In this document: piece after piece, positions 35,356 through 45,455 of the stretch
Layout of the letters: every line of letters starts with the position of its first letter
How positions within the stretch are numbered: the first letter of the stretch is position 1
From: Mycobacterium sp. Root265
Lineage (GTDB): Bacteria > Actinomycetota > Actinomycetes > Mycobacteriales > Mycobacteriaceae
Reading direction: 5' to 3'
DNA length: 64,000 nucleotides
Assembly (NCBI RefSeq): GCF_001428895.1
Contig: NZ_LMJA01000031.1
Coordinates: 1-64,000 of the forward strand
The notes under the pieces: generated by a model
Databases searched by the model: none
Seen by the model: only the letters and a program-made list of their open reading frames with translations
Told to the model about the DNA's origin: nothing
Position numbers and translations under genes: made by a program

Positions 35356-36030
35356 ATGACCCGGGTGCTGATCGCCGACGACGACACCGTCGTGCGCGAT
35401 GTGGTCCGCCGGTATCTGGAACGCGATGGGCTGGATGTGGCGATCGCGCACGACGGCACCCAGGCCCGGCAGCTGTTGGAATCCGGTCAGATCGACGTGG
35501 CCGTGCTCGACGTGATGATGCCCGGCTCGGACGGGCTGACCCTGTGCCGCGATCTGCGCCGCGACGGTGACTTCAGCCTGCCGGTGATCCTGCTGACCGC
35601 GCTCGGCGAGCAGGATGACCGGATCGCCGGACTGGAAGCCGGCGCCGACGACTATCTGACCAAACCGTTCAGCCCGCGCGAGTTGGCCCTGCGGGTGCGC
35701 TCGCTGCTGCGGCGCCTGCCGGGTCCGATAATGCCTGTGCCGATGGAACTTTCGGTGGGCGAGCTGTGCGTGTCGACCGCTGCCCGCGCTGTCACGGTGG
35801 CCGGGCGTCCGGTCAGTCTGACCAACCGGGAGTTCGATCTGCTGGTCTTCTTCCTGACCCACACCGACACCGTGTTCTCCCGTGCCGATCTGCTCAAACA
35901 GGTGTGGCGTTGGGACTTCGGGGACATGTCCACCGTCACGGTGCATGTCAAACGACTGCGCGCCAAGCTCGGCGACCAGCACCGGGTGCAGACCGTGTGG
36001 GGCCGCGGCTACCTGTGGAGCGCACAGTGA
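35356..36030 (+). CDS. OmpR-family response regulator
   Basis: 224 residues. Receiver domain with acid pocket ADDD, phospho-acceptor in [10 protein letters not shown] (about Asp53), Thr in LLTALGE and Lys in TKPFSP. C-terminal winged helix ends [32 protein letters not shown] is 8 nt before the ATG. Overlaps the histidine kinase as GTGA, forming a cognate pair of unknown signal. Confidence 0.94.
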   Translation: MTRVLIADDDTVVRDVVRRYLERDGLDVAIAHDGTQARQLLESGQIDVAVLDVMMPGSDGLTLCRDLRRDGDFSLPVILLTALGEQDDRIAGLEAGADDYLTKPFSPRELALRVRSLLRRLPGPIMPVPMELSVGELCVSTAARAVTVAGRPVSLTNREFDLLVFFLTHTDTVFSRADLLKQVWRWDFGDMSTVTVHVKRLRAKLGDQHRVQTVWGRGYLWSAQ

Positions 36031-37043
36031 CCGACCTATGGGAGATGGCCGGGTGGGCGTTGGCCTGCTCCATACCGGTGGTCGCGGCGGGTGCGCTGGT
36101 GATCCGGCTGGCGCGATCGTGGTCCCTGGCGGTCAGCATGGTGGCACTGGTGCTGATCCCGACGCTGGCCACCTTCACCGGTGTGCTGGGCGCCAGCGGG
36201 TTCATGATCACCCAGACCTTCGAGCAGATCGCCGTTGTCCTGGTGATCGTCTCGGTGGTGACCATTCCGACCGCCGTCATGCTGGCCCGCTACCAGGCCC
36301 GGCGCACCGTGTGGGAGAAAGAGATCCGCGATTCGGAGCGGGCCGCCGAGGAGTCCCGGCGCCGCCTGGTCGCCTTCGTCAGTCATGACCTGCGTACACC
36401 GCTGGCCGGGATCCGCGCGGTCTCCGAAGCGATCGCCGACGGTGTCGTCACCGACGACGAGGTACGCATACAGGCCAAACACATCGAGCAGGAATCGATC
36501 CGGCTCGCCGCGATGGTCGACGACCTGTTCGAGATGTCGAAGATCAACGCCGGCGCGGTGGCACCCACACAGGAACCGGTGGCACTCGACGAGGTGGTCG
36601 ACGATGTCCTTGCGGCGCACCGCATTCCCGCGCAGCGGGCCGGGGTGAGCTTGCGGGCCGAACTTCCCGAGCAGCCGGTTCGCATCGTGGGTAGCGATCG
36701 TTCCCTGGTCCGGGTGTTATCTAACCTGGTGGCCAATGCCGTCGCGCACACACCGGCAGGCGGCAGCGTCACGCTGGCGGTCGGCTCCGAGGGCGGGCAC
36801 GCCTGGGCCAGGGTCGACGACACCGGTGTCGGCATCGACGAGGCCGATCTGCCGCGGGTGTTCGACGTGGCGTACCGCGGGTCCAACGGTCGTGTGCCAC
36901 GTGATGATTCGTCGTTACCGAGCGGGTCGGGTCTGGGACTGGCGATCGCCGCGGGGCTGGTGCAGGCGCACGGGGGATCGCTGACCGCCCACAATCTGGA
37001 CACCGGCGCCCGGTTCGAGGTGCGGCTACCGCTGTCGGGTTAG
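36027..37043 (+). CDS. sensor histidine kinase
   Basis: 338 residues. Two N-terminal membrane helices with almost no extracytoplasmic loop (about 8-60), then HisKA with [13 protein letters not shown] (phospho-His), and HATPase with LVANAVAH (N box), DDTGVGI (G1) and GSGLGLAIA (G2). No large sensor loop, so it may sense membrane state or a partner protein. GTG 36027 overlaps the response regulator stop. Confidence 0.93.
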   Translation: MTDLWEMAGWALACSIPVVAAGALVIRLARSWSLAVSMVALVLIPTLATFTGVLGASGFMITQTFEQIAVVLVIVSVVTIPTAVMLARYQARRTVWEKEIRDSERAAEESRRRLVAFVSHDLRTPLAGIRAVSEAIADGVVTDDEVRIQAKHIEQESIRLAAMVDDLFEMSKINAGAVAPTQEPVALDEVVDDVLAAHRIPAQRAGVSLRAELPEQPVRIVGSDRSLVRVLSNLVANAVAHTPAGGSVTLAVGSEGGHAWARVDDTGVGIDEADLPRVFDVAYRGSNGRVPRDDSSLPSGSGLGLAIAAGLVQAHGGSLTAHNLDTGARFEVRLPLSG

Positions 37044-38071
37044 TCCCGCAGCGGCGCGAAGGCGAACTCGGCCAGACCGTCGCGCGGGTCCACCGCGGCG
37101 CGGAAGCCCAGCAGCTCGGCCGCCCGCGCCGGGTCGGCGACGATATGGCGGACATCCCCGTTGCGGTACTGCCCGGTGACCTCCGGAGCGGGCGCCTCGC
37201 GCGCTTCACTGAGCCGGGTGGCGACATCGAGAATCGACACCGGCCGCCCCGAACACACGTTGAACGCGGTGAATCCGGCGAGGTTCGCCTCGACCGCCGC
37301 GACATTGGCCGCAGCCACATCGTCGACGTGCACGAAGTCGCGCATCTGCCCGCCGTCCTCGTACACCTTGGGCACCCCGCCGGCTTCGAGCTGCGAACGG
37401 AAGATCGCGGCCACCCCCGAGTACGGGGTGTCCCGGGGCATCCCCGGCCCGTAGACGTTGTGATAGCGCAGTGCGACCACCGAACCGCCGACTGAGTCGT
37501 TGAACGCCAGCGCGTAATGCTCCTGCGCGGTCTTGCTGGCCGCGTACAGGCTGCGCGGCTTCAGCGGTGCGTCCTCGTCGACCAGGCGCCAGCGCAGCGG
37601 TTCCCCGCTGAGCGGGCAGCGGTGATCGAAGACCCCGCCGTCGAGGTCCTTCTTGGTGCGCGGCAACGGTTCGACCGGTCCGTGCTCGGGGCAGTCATAG
37701 CCGCCCTGCCCGTAGACCACCATCGAGGACGCCAGCACAAGCCGCGAGCAGCCCGCGGCGAACATCGCGGCCAGCAGCACCGTGGTGCCGTAGTCGTTGT
37801 GACTGCCGTAGGACGGCGCGTCCGCGGCGTTGACCCCGGCACCGACCACCGCGGCCTGGTGGCAGACCACGTCGACACCGTCGAGCAGGCCTGCCACGGC
37901 GTCGGCGTCCCGGATGTCGAGCAGCCGGCATTCCGGTGGCGGCTCGGCGCCGCCTCGATGCGCGGCGGGCAGCATGACGTCGACGGCGACCACCTCGTGA
38001 CCGGCATCGGTCAGCTGCGCCCAGATCCGGCTGCCGATGAATCCGGCGGCACCGGTCAGCAGCACCCTCAC
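37040..38071 (-). CDS. NAD-dependent epimerase/dehydratase (GalE3-like)
   Basis: 343 residues, extended SDR. NAD motif TGAAGFIG, active site SLYAASK, and the Ser in LASSMVVYG. An insertion [30 protein letters not shown] contains two Cys and one His that could bind metal. GTG 38071 overlaps the MTA phosphorylase stop. Same order as M. tuberculosis Rv0535-Rv0536. Its stop overlaps the histidine kinase stop by 4 bp. Substrate could be a UDP-sugar, unproven. Confidence 0.87.
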   Translation of the reverse strand: MRVLLTGAAGFIGSRIWAQLTDAGHEVVAVDVMLPAAHRGGAEPPPECRLLDIRDADAVAGLLDGVDVVCHQAAVVGAGVNAADAPSYGSHNDYGTTVLLAAMFAAGCSRLVLASSMVVYGQGGYDCPEHGPVEPLPRTKKDLDGGVFDHRCPLSGEPLRWRLVDEDAPLKPRSLYAASKTAQEHYALAFNDSVGGSVVALRYHNVYGPGMPRDTPYSGVAAIFRSQLEAGGVPKVYEDGGQMRDFVHVDDVAAANVAAVEANLAGFTAFNVCSGRPVSILDVATRLSEAREAPAPEVTGQYRNGDVRHIVADPARAAELLGFRAAVDPRDGLAEFAFAPLRD

Positions 38072-38844
38072 GGCAGTTCGAACGGCAGCGTGACGCCTTC
38101 GTGTGCCAGGCAGTGCGTGCAGGTGCGTTCGGGTGCGACCCCCGCGATGGCCTCGTGCACCAGCTGCTTGAAGCCGCCGATGTTGCGTTCGAACTCCGCG
38201 AACACATCCACCGCGCGCACACCCGCACCGGCTTCCACGCCGGCATCCAGATCGGTCACCAAAGCAATCGCGGCGTAACACATTTCGAGTTCCCGTGCCA
38301 GCACCGACTCGGGATAGCCGGTCATGTTCACCAGCGTGAAGCCTTGAGCGGCCCACCACTGGCTCTCGGCGCGGGTGGAGAACCGCGGGCCCTGGATGAC
38401 GACCATGGTGCCGCCGTCGACCACCGAGGGCAGCTCGGATGCCGCAGCCCGCAGCGTCGGGCAGTACGGGTCGGCGAACCCGACGTGGATACCGCCGGAA
38501 TCGAAGTAGGTGTCGGCACGCCCGCTGGTCCGGTCGACGAGCTGATCGGGTACCACGATGGCGCCCGGCCCGAGTTCCGGGGTCAGGCTGCCGACCGCGC
38601 ACGGCGCGAAAATGCGCCGCACCCCGAGCGCCCGCAGCGCCCACATGTTCGCGCGGTACGGCACGGTGTGCGGGGAGAACTCGTGGCTGAGCCCGTGCCG
38701 CGGCAGGAACGCCACGTCATGGCCGGCGACGGTGCCGACGGTGATCGCCGCACTGGGCGCACCGTAGGGGGTGTCCAGGCTGATGGTTCGGGCGTCCGGG
38801 CCGAAGAAGGTGTAGAAGCCGCTACCTCCGATGACGCCGAGCAT
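38068..38844 (-). CDS. S-methyl-5'-thioadenosine phosphorylase
   Basis: 258 residues. Motifs of the MTAP/PNP class: [47 protein letters not shown], and [13 protein letters not shown]. It splits methylthioadenosine from polyamine or quorum pathways into adenine and methylthioribose phosphate. TGATG overlap with the small upstream gene. Called pnp in M. tuberculosis (Rv0535). Confidence 0.92.
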   Translation of the reverse strand: MLGVIGGSGFYTFFGPDARTISLDTPYGAPSAAITVGTVAGHDVAFLPRHGLSHEFSPHTVPYRANMWALRALGVRRIFAPCAVGSLTPELGPGAIVVPDQLVDRTSGRADTYFDSGGIHVGFADPYCPTLRAAASELPSVVDGGTMVVIQGPRFSTRAESQWWAAQGFTLVNMTGYPESVLARELEMCYAAIALVTDLDAGVEAGAGVRAVDVFAEFERNIGGFKQLVHEAIAGVAPERTCTHCLAHEGVTLPFELP

Positions 38845-39065
38845 CAGGCGTCGGGCTGCCCGTCCAGTTCGGCGCGTTCAGCGGCCTGCCGCGCGGCATC
38901 ACGGATGGCGAACGCATCGGTGGCCAGCCCGCCGATCGCATTGGCCACATCCTTGACCGCGGTGGTGATGATGGTCGCGACCTCGCCCACCGTGGATGCC
39001 ACAGTCTCCACGCCCTCCTGCAGGGCGTCCTTGGTGATTTCACTCTTGCTGAGTCGGTCAGTCAT
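38844..39065 (-). CDS. small amphipathic protein of unknown function
   Basis: 73 residues, mostly helical and alternating hydrophobic/charged ([33 protein letters not shown]), resembling phasin-like or ESX-less small helical proteins. Start overlaps MTAP by one base. No family recognised. Confidence 0.68.
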   Translation of the reverse strand: MTDRLSKSEITKDALQEGVETVASTVGEVATIITTAVKDVANAIGGLATDAFAIRDAARQAAERAELDGQPDA

Positions 39066-39162
39066 GTGCTCAGTCTCATGCCGACCACCCGATGTGACAA
39101 GGTGCGCCGCGTCACGCCTGCTCAGGCAGGTTGTTCCCCCGCCCCGGTGCGCACGTGCAACG

Positions 39163-40041
39163 ATGGCGCGCGTGGCTAGCTTTGCGCAATGGATAGAGGG
39201 CGCCCGCCCGCGCACCCTCCCGAATGCGGTCGCGCCCGTCATCGCCGGCACCGGCGCGGCGGCGTGGCTCGGCGAGGCCGTGTGGTGGAAGGCGCTACTC
39301 GCGCTGGTGGTCTCGCTGGCCCTGATCGTCGGGGTGAACTACGCCAACGACTACTCCGACGGGATCCGGGGCACCGACGATGTCCGCAGCGGACCACTGC
39401 GGCTGGTCGGTTCCAAGGTGGCCTCTCCGCGCGCGGTGCTGACCGCGGCGCTGGTGAGTCTGGTGGTGGGTGCCGGAGCGGGGCTGGCGCTGGCGATCGT
39501 GAGCCAGCCCTGGCTGATCGCCATCGGCGGCGCCTGCATCGCGGCCGCCTGGCTCTACACCGGCGGGTCCAAACCGTACGGCTACCGCGGGCTCGGCGAG
39601 GTCGCGGTCTTCGTGTTCTTCGGTCTGGTCGCGGTGCTGGGCACGCAGTACACCCAGGCGCTGCGGGTGGACTGGGTGGGCCTGGCCATGGCGGTCGCGA
39701 TGGGCTCGTTGTCCTCGGCGGTGCTGGTGGCCAACAACTTACGAGACATCCCCACCGACACCGACTCCGGCAAGATCACGCTGGCCGTGCGCCTCGGCGA
39801 TGCGAAGACCCGGATCCTCTACGTCGGCCTGCTGGCGGTGGCCTTCGCGTTGACCCTGGTGCTCATGCTGGCCACGCCCTGGACCGCGGTGGGGCTGGTT
39901 GCCCTGCCGCTGGCCGTGCGGGCGGCCGGACCGGTGCGGCGCGGACTCGGCGGCCGCGAACTGATTCCGGTGCTGCGCGACACCGGGCTCACCATGCTGG
40001 TGTGGGCGATCGCGGTCGCGCTGGCACTGGCGCTGGGCTGA
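39163..40041 (+). CDS. menA: 1,4-dihydroxy-2-naphthoate octaprenyltransferase
   Basis: 292 residues, UbiA superfamily with about 8-9 membrane segments. The two Mg-binding motifs are [15 protein letters not shown] and [14 protein letters not shown]. Attaches the prenyl chain to dihydroxynaphthoate, completing the menB-menE-menA set in this window. ATG 39163 yields [20 protein letters not shown]; a GTG three codons later is possible. Confidence 0.95.
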   Translation: MARVASFAQWIEGARPRTLPNAVAPVIAGTGAAAWLGEAVWWKALLALVVSLALIVGVNYANDYSDGIRGTDDVRSGPLRLVGSKVASPRAVLTAALVSLVVGAGAGLALAIVSQPWLIAIGGACIAAAWLYTGGSKPYGYRGLGEVAVFVFFGLVAVLGTQYTQALRVDWVGLAMAVAMGSLSSAVLVANNLRDIPTDTDSGKITLAVRLGDAKTRILYVGLLAVAFALTLVLMLATPWTAVGLVALPLAVRAAGPVRRGLGGRELIPVLRDTGLTMLVWAIAVALALALG

Positions 40042-40063
40042 CCGTCCCCGGAACCCTCGTTGC

Positions 40064-40089
40064 GAGATCGACCTGAGGGTCGCGATCTC
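40064..40089. terminator. hairpin between menA and DUF3159
   Basis: GAGATCGACC (40064-40073) pairs with GGT-CG-CGATCTC (40078-40089) around TGAG: a 10-bp stem with a 2-nt bulge. It is placed in the 79-bp gap of two convergent genes. No T-run, so a bidirectional structured stop is likely. Confidence 0.55.
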
Positions 40090-40120
40090 TGCGGAACTGA
40101 CCGGAATCACGACCGTGAGC

Positions 40121-40807
40121 TCAATCTCGACCTGAGCACTCCGACCGCACTGCCGCCGGGGCCAGCGTCGTCGGGGGTGCGGGCTCGCGCTCCTCGACCA
40201 CTGTGACCGATCGCCGGTTCGCCCGGCGGACCGCCCAGAAGACCACCAACAGCGCGACCCCGAGCAGCGGATAGCCCATCCCGATCCGGGCGAACGCCAA
40301 CCAGCCGGTGTGGCCACCGTCGTAGAGCCACTGCTGGACCACGAACCGCGCCGCGAACAGGGCCACGAACGCCAGCGTCGCGATATCGAAACCCCGCAGC
40401 ACGGACCTGTCGGCACGCCACGCCGGGTCCGGTCCGCTGCTGCGCAACAGATTCCAGATCACCCCGACCAGCGGACGGCGCGCCAGCAGGGACACCGTGA
40501 ACGCGGCGGCCATGGCCAGGCTGATCCAGATGCCCGGCAGGAAGTAGTTTTCCGCCGAGCCGGTGTAGTAGGCGATCAGCGCCGCGATGACCACGCCGAG
40601 CAGACCGGACACGGCAGGCTGAATTGGTTGCCTGCGCGCCAGCCGGAACACGATCAGTGCGGCACTGACCGCGACAGCCACCACCACCGCCACATCCAGT
40701 CCGGCGATCGCGTTGGCGATGACATAGGCGAAGGTGGGCACGCTCGCGAGCACCAGCCCGGACACGCCACCCACCCGTTCCAGCACAGTCGGTTCAGCTT
40801 TGTTCAT
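40121..40807 (-). CDS. DUF3159 membrane protein
   Basis: 228 residues, about six membrane segments. Family features: SVPTFAYVIANAIAGLDVAVVVAVAVSAALIVFRLARRQPIQPAVSGLLGV and NYFLPGIW. ATG 40807 is exactly 6 nt after the -10 TGCGAT of a 19-bp-spaced promoter shared in design with the S9 peptidase and MFS genes. Role unknown. Confidence 0.83.
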   Translation of the reverse strand: MNKAEPTVLERVGGVSGLVLASVPTFAYVIANAIAGLDVAVVVAVAVSAALIVFRLARRQPIQPAVSGLLGVVIAALIAYYTGSAENYFLPGIWISLAMAAAFTVSLLARRPLVGVIWNLLRSSGPDPAWRADRSVLRGFDIATLAFVALFAARFVVQQWLYDGGHTGWLAFARIGMGYPLLGVALLVVFWAVRRANRRSVTVVEEREPAPPTTLAPAAVRSECSGRD

Positions 40808-40849
40808 GGCGCCATCGCACACTCGGACGTAACGGCACAGTCAAGTCCG
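40808..40849 (-). promoter_or_regulatory. MerR-type promoter of the DUF3159 gene
   Basis: On the minus strand: -35 TTGACT (40839-40844), 19-bp spacer with GTGCCGTTACGTCCG, -10 TGCGAT (40814-40819), 6 nt, ATG. A CGGAC (40824-40828) / GTCCG (40845-40849) dyad brackets it. The 20-bp block at 40825-40844 recurs in the S9/MFS gap, so the adjacent MerR protein is the likely regulator. Confidence 0.65.
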
Positions 40850-40870
40850 GGCCTGGGCCAAGATGGACAG

Positions 40871-41611
40871 GTGGCCTGGAGTACCCGTGAAATCGCCGAA
40901 CTCGCCGGCACCAGCCTGCGGGCCGTCCGGCACTACCACCAGATCGGCCTGCTCCCCGAGCCCGATCGGCGCTCCAACGGCTACAAGCAGTACAGCGTGG
41001 CGCACCTGGTCCGGCTGGTGCGCATCAAACGACTCGTCGACCTGGGGTTCTCGCTGCCGCAGATCGCGGCGCTGGGCGACGACGACGATCATCCCGAGCA
41101 GGCGCTGCGGGAGCTCGATGCCGAACTGGCCGCGACGATCGAGCGGCTGCAACGGGCGCGGGACGAACTGGCCGTGCTGTTGGAGCACTCGGCGCCGACC
41201 GATCTGCCGCACGACTTCGTGCCACCGGAGGCGGCGGCCAAGATGACCGACGCCGATCGTGCCCTCGTCGTCGTGCTGAGCCGGGTCCTGGGGCCCCGCG
41301 GTATGCAGGTCTATGCGGACATGATGCGGGAGACGCCCGAGGACCCGGCGTCGGCCGAATTCGACACCCTGCCCGCCGATGCCGATGAGCCGACGCGGAA
41401 CGACCTCGCGGAACGTCTGGCGCTCTACATCCGGGCGGTGAACCAGGCTCATCCCGGACTCGCCGAGTCCCGGTCCGACGCCCCCCGCGGGGAACGCTTC
41501 GCGACCAAGACGATCAGCGGCGCGATGGCCGATCTCTACAACCCGGCGCAGCTCGACGTGCTGCGCCGGGCCGGCGAGATTCTGCGCGCCTCAGCCGCCC
41601 AGGGTCGGTAG
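40871..41611 (+). CDS. MerR-family regulator
   Basis: 246 residues. N-terminal winged helix with the MerR start STREIAELAGTSLRAVRHYHQIGLLPEPDRRSNGYKQYS and the dimer coiled coil around QALRELDAELAATIERLQRARDEL. The C-terminal effector domain (about 115-246) matches no ligand class I can name and lacks the metal-binding cysteines of MerR/CueR. GTG 40871 is 6 nt after CAAGAT. It faces the DUF3159 gene and ends convergent to, and 21 bp into, the S9 peptidase. See the 19-bp-spacer promoters at 40808 and 43823. Confidence 0.9.
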   Translation: MAWSTREIAELAGTSLRAVRHYHQIGLLPEPDRRSNGYKQYSVAHLVRLVRIKRLVDLGFSLPQIAALGDDDDHPEQALRELDAELAATIERLQRARDELAVLLEHSAPTDLPHDFVPPEAAAKMTDADRALVVVLSRVLGPRGMQVYADMMRETPEDPASAEFDTLPADADEPTRNDLAERLALYIRAVNQAHPGLAESRSDAPRGERFATKTISGAMADLYNPAQLDVLRRAGEILRASAAQGR

Positions 41612-43822
41612 CGGCAGCGGCGCCAGCCGGTGGCCCGGCGGTTCGGTGCCGTGCAGGTGCCGGACGAAATAGTCCCAGGTGCGACGCAGGAAATAGTGCT
41701 GCCGACCGATCAGCGCGTGCTCGGCGCCCGGGATCATGATCAGGTCGAAATCCTTTTCGGCCTTGATGAGTGCGTCGATGAGACGCATCGTCATGTACGG
41801 GTGCGCGTTGTCATCGAGCTCACCGTGGATGAGCAGCAGCTTGCCGGTGAGGTTGCCGGCCAGCGTGGCGTTCGAGATGGCACGCCTGCCTTCGTCGCTG
41901 AGGTCGCCGTGGTAGTGCTCGGCCCACATCGCGAGGTTGATGTTGTTGTCGTGGTTGCCCGATGTCGCGACCGCCACGTGGTAGGCCTCGGGGTACATCA
42001 GGACGGCACGCGCGGCGGCAAAGGCGCCGGCGGACTGGCCGGTGATACCGACGCGTCCGGTGTCCAGCCACGGGTATCGGTGCCCGAGTTCCCGGATCGC
42101 CGCGACGTGGTCGTCCAAGGCTCCACCGTTGCCGAGGTCGCCGTAGGAATGGTCCTGAAATGCCTTGCCCCGCGCCGCGCTACCGCGCCCGTCGATCGCC
42201 ACGACGGCGAAGCCGAGCGCTGCGAAGGCCTCCGGTTCGCCCTGATGGGGCGGATCGAACGATGGTCCGGCCCGGTAGATCTGCGGGCCCGGATAGATGT
42301 GCTCGATGATCGGATAGCGCCGATCCGGGTCGAAATCGTGTGGGCGCCAGAGCAGACCGTAGATCGGTGTCCTGCCGTCCGCGGCGGTCGTGCGGAAGCG
42401 CTCGGGTGGGCTCCAGCCAAGTGCCTGCAGCGCCGCCGTGTCCGGTGACTCGAGCTCGACGGTGACCTTCCCATCGGCGTCGAGCACAACAGATCGGGGC
42501 GCCACGCTCGACGACGATGCCCGGTCGACGATGTAGCCACCCTCGGGTGGGCTCACGGCGTCGTGGTCGAGATGGTCGTCGGTGAGCCGGGTGAATCCGG
42601 AACCGTCGAGATCGATCCGGCAGATCTGCCGGAGGTACGGATCGTCGGCGACGAGACCGCCCGCGACGAACCACACCTGCCGGCGTTCCTCGTCGACCCA
42701 CAGCAGCGAGCGCACAAGCCACGGCCCGGTGGTGATCTGGCTGATCTGTTGTCCGTCGGCCGAGTAGAGATACAGATGCCCCCAGCCGTCGCGCTGCGAC
42801 CACCAGACGATCTCGCCGGAGTCCAGCACATGCACCATCTGCGGGTCCCCCAGTTGCACCGTGGGGTCGACGCGGGTTTCGCCGGTCTCGGTGATGAGGG
42901 TGGTCGTGGCGCCCGTCGCCGGGTCGAGGCGGCGCAGCTCGAGGGTGCGGGCGTCGCGGGAATGGTGCAGGAAGTGCACGGCATCTGTTCCCGTCCACCA
43001 GGCGTAGACGAGCGCGGTGTTGTGCATGATCGCCGTCGGCGGATCCTGCTGCCGGACCACGGAACGATCGGTGACGTCGAGGACGTTCCACGTCATCTGG
43101 GCCACCGCGTCCTCACCGGGCATCGTGTAGCGGGTGCGGTGCTCGACCGGGCGGCCACCGTCGCGCGGCGTGGATTCGATGAGCACCAGCTCCGGCAGGT
43201 CACGTTGATCGATGCGCTGCACCAGGATTCGCGTGGAGTCCGGTGACCAGTGGAAGAAGAGCGGGGCCGGCAGGCCGAGAAGGCGCATCAGAGCCTTCGC
43301 CCCGGTGGTCTCGGGCAGACTGCCGTAGTCGAAGTGCGGTTCGGCATCCTCGGTGAGCGCGAACTCGTGCCCACCGTCGGCCCGCCGGACCCAGATGTTG
43401 CCGTCCCGACTGGACGCCACCCACTGCTCATCCGGGGACGGCACCTCACCGGGCAGGGGCGTCACATGATCGGACTTGCGCAGGCCCAGACCGTCCGACC
43501 ATTCCCACGCCTGCTCGAGCGCGTTGAACCGCACCGCATCGCCATGGAACTCGACCGCCGCGATCGACAGATCGTCGCCGTTCACCGCATGTCCCGATGC
43601 CACCGAGAGCGCCGCGGCCAATCGGTCGTGATCGAACGCGTCGCGGCGGCCACCGGCGGCCGGATCGACGATCACGTAACGGGTGCCGACCTGGTACCAG
43701 AACCGTGTGCCGTCGGAAAGCCACTGCGGCGTCAGCCTGCTGCCCGGGACCTTGCGCTCCCGGTAGGGGGCGAGCAGTTGCTCGGCGCGTGCGTAATCGG
43801 AGTCGGTGAGGATTCGGGTCAC
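41591..43822 (-). CDS. S9 family prolyl oligopeptidase / dipeptidyl peptidase IV-like
   Basis: 743 residues. N-terminal beta-propeller (about 1-470) and C-terminal alpha/beta hydrolase with serine in GITGQSAGAFAAARAV, aspartate in IHGELDDNAHP and histidine in PGAEHALIGRQH. No signal peptide, so it should be cytoplasmic. An in-frame GTG 15 bp upstream falls on the -10, so GTG 43822, 6 nt after TCGTAT, is the better start. Shared promoter design with MFS and DUF3159 genes suggests it acts on an incoming peptide-like compound. Confidence 0.92.
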   Translation of the reverse strand: MTRILTDSDYARAEQLLAPYRERKVPGSRLTPQWLSDGTRFWYQVGTRYVIVDPAAGGRRDAFDHDRLAAALSVASGHAVNGDDLSIAAVEFHGDAVRFNALEQAWEWSDGLGLRKSDHVTPLPGEVPSPDEQWVASSRDGNIWVRRADGGHEFALTEDAEPHFDYGSLPETTGAKALMRLLGLPAPLFFHWSPDSTRILVQRIDQRDLPELVLIESTPRDGGRPVEHRTRYTMPGEDAVAQMTWNVLDVTDRSVVRQQDPPTAIMHNTALVYAWWTGTDAVHFLHHSRDARTLELRRLDPATGATTTLITETGETRVDPTVQLGDPQMVHVLDSGEIVWWSQRDGWGHLYLYSADGQQISQITTGPWLVRSLLWVDEERRQVWFVAGGLVADDPYLRQICRIDLDGSGFTRLTDDHLDHDAVSPPEGGYIVDRASSSSVAPRSVVLDADGKVTVELESPDTAALQALGWSPPERFRTTAADGRTPIYGLLWRPHDFDPDRRYPIIEHIYPGPQIYRAGPSFDPPHQGEPEAFAALGFAVVAIDGRGSAARGKAFQDHSYGDLGNGGALDDHVAAIRELGHRYPWLDTGRVGITGQSAGAFAAARAVLMYPEAYHVAVATSGNHDNNINLAMWAEHYHGDLSDEGRRAISNATLAGNLTGKLLLIHGELDDNAHPYMTMRLIDALIKAEKDFDLIMIPGAEHALIGRQHYFLRRTWDYFVRHLHGTEPPGHRLAPLPLPTLGG

Positions 43823-43901
43823 GGACACATACGACACCCGGACGTAGCGGCATGGTCAACCGCCTTGACCGTGCCGCAACGGCACAGCCTTACCTGGAGC
43901 C
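43823..43901. promoter_or_regulatory. divergent MerR-type promoters of the S9 peptidase and MFS genes
   Basis: Plus strand: -35 TTGACC (43865-43870), 19-bp spacer, -10 TTACCT (43890-43895), 6 nt, ATG 43902. Minus strand: -35 TTGACC (43854-43859), 19-bp spacer, -10 TCGTAT (43829-43834), 6 nt, GTG 43822. A 29-bp dyad CGGCATGGTCAA-5-TTGACCGTGCCG (43848-43876, 11 of 12 pairs) joins both -35 regions, and a perfect GTGCCG-CAA-CGGCAC (43871-43885) lies in the MFS spacer. Confidence 0.72.
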
Positions 43902-45107
43902 ATGCCGTTCATCGCCGTCGCCTACCTGAGCTCGCACTTCCTGAGTTTCCTCGGGAACGGGATCCTGGCGGTCGCGCTGCCGCTGATCGTGCTGCAGACG
44001 ACGGGGAGTCCGCTCAGCGTCGGCGCGGTGTCCGCGGCCACCGCGGGTCCCGCGCTGCTGGTGGGACTTGCCGCCGGCGTGCTGATCGACAGGGTGAACC
44101 GGCGGACCTGCTCGATGCTCTCCGATATCGTCTCGGCCGCCGCGGTGGCCGCGATACCGGTGGTCGATCTGCTCTGGGGTCTCAGCCTCAGCTGGCTCGT
44201 CGGGCTCGCCATCGTCGGATCCTTCGGCGATGTGCCGGGCATGACCGCCCGGCAGGTGATGGTCCCCGCGGTGGCCCGCCACGCCGGGGTGTCGCTGGAG
44301 CGGCTGATCGGCCTGCGGCAGTCCATGACATCGATGGCACTGGTCATCGGGCCGGCCGCCGCGGGCACACTGCTGTCCTTGTTCGACGGCAGCACAGTGC
44401 TTTTCGTGACGGCTGCGACATCGGCCGCCGCCGCGCTGATCACCACGGCCCTGCCGCACCGGCTCGGTCGCGTCGACGCCGTCACCACCGACCGCGACTC
44501 GCTGTGGACTCAGCTGGCGGCGGGCGCGGCGGCGCTGCGCAACAGCCTGTTCCTGACCGGTACCGTCACGCTCACGGTGGGGCTGGCGGTCACCCTCGGC
44601 GGACTGCAGGGCCTGGTGCTGCCGCTGTACTTCAGCGTCATCGGGCGGCCGGACCTGCTCGGTTTCGTGCTGACCGCACTCGCCCTCGGGATGCTGGCGG
44701 GGACCACCACCTTCGCCGCGGTCGGTACGCGGATGTCGAGGACGTTCTGGTTGACGTCCGCGTTGATCGGGACGACGGTGGGCTTCCTGTTGATGGCGAC
44801 GCTGATCTCGCCGGCGTGGGTGTTCGCCGGGGCGGCGATCCTCGGCGTCGCGAACGCGGTGCTCGGCGCCGTCCTGGGGGTGTTGCAGGCCGAACGCATT
44901 GCGGACGGGGTCCGTGGCCGGGTGCTGAGCCTGCAGAACGCGTGCCTGCAGGTCGCCGCGCCGGCAGGCATCGGGATGGCAGGCGTCATCGCGGAGTTCG
45001 GCTCGCCGGTCGCGGCCGGTGTCACCGTGTTCGTCATCTGGCTCGCCGTCGCAGGCACGCTGATGGCGTCGCGGGCGCTGGCCGATCTCGAACCGGCGGC
45101 CGGTTAG
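43902..45107 (+). CDS. MFS exporter
   Basis: 401 residues, about 12 membrane segments, related to the macrolide/enterobactin-exporter MFS_3 group (FLGNGILAVALPLIVLQTTGSPLSVGAV, LLVGLAAGVLIDRVNRRT). Probably a proton-driven drug or siderophore efflux pump. Paired with the S9 peptidase across a shared promoter with MerR-type spacing. Overlaps the DUF4229 stop by 4 bp. Confidence 0.9.
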   Translation: MPFIAVAYLSSHFLSFLGNGILAVALPLIVLQTTGSPLSVGAVSAATAGPALLVGLAAGVLIDRVNRRTCSMLSDIVSAAAVAAIPVVDLLWGLSLSWLVGLAIVGSFGDVPGMTARQVMVPAVARHAGVSLERLIGLRQSMTSMALVIGPAAAGTLLSLFDGSTVLFVTAATSAAAALITTALPHRLGRVDAVTTDRDSLWTQLAAGAAALRNSLFLTGTVTLTVGLAVTLGGLQGLVLPLYFSVIGRPDLLGFVLTALALGMLAGTTTFAAVGTRMSRTFWLTSALIGTTVGFLLMATLISPAWVFAGAAILGVANAVLGAVLGVLQAERIADGVRGRVLSLQNACLQVAAPAGIGMAGVIAEFGSPVAAGVTVFVIWLAVAGTLMASRALADLEPAAG

Positions 45108-45403
45108 CTGTCCTCGCCGCGCAACCGCGCCTGCAGGGTTTCCTTGTCCTTGCGGCGGCGCTCGTCGAACTCGGCGATGCTCAGGGTGGCCCGCCGGCGC
45201 AGCGGCGCGAAGATCCAGATGCCCAGCGGCAACGCCAGCACCAGAGCGAACAGCACCGCGACCACGACCGGGAACTCGCGCAGCCCGACGAGATGTCCCG
45301 CGCCGATGATCACCCCGGTGAGGACTGCGGCGAGCGCCAGCCGGGCGAACAGGTAGGCACCGACATCACGCAGCATCCGGGGACCCGGCCGAGAATCAGA
45401 CAC
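45104..45403 (-). CDS. DUF4229 membrane protein (Rv0531-like)
   Basis: 99 residues with two membrane helices and a charged tail (RRRATLSIAEFDERRRKDKETLQARLRGED), typical of DUF4229. Lies beside the cytochrome maturation operon, as Rv0531 does in M. tuberculosis. Confidence 0.82.
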   Translation of the reverse strand: MSDSRPGPRMLRDVGAYLFARLALAAVLTGVIIGAGHLVGLREFPVVVAVLFALVLALPLGIWIFAPLRRRATLSIAEFDERRRKDKETLQARLRGEDS

Positions 45404-45455
45404 GGCCCGAGCCTACCGAGGCAACGCGTATATTCGGAGCAAGGAGGTTATTCGC

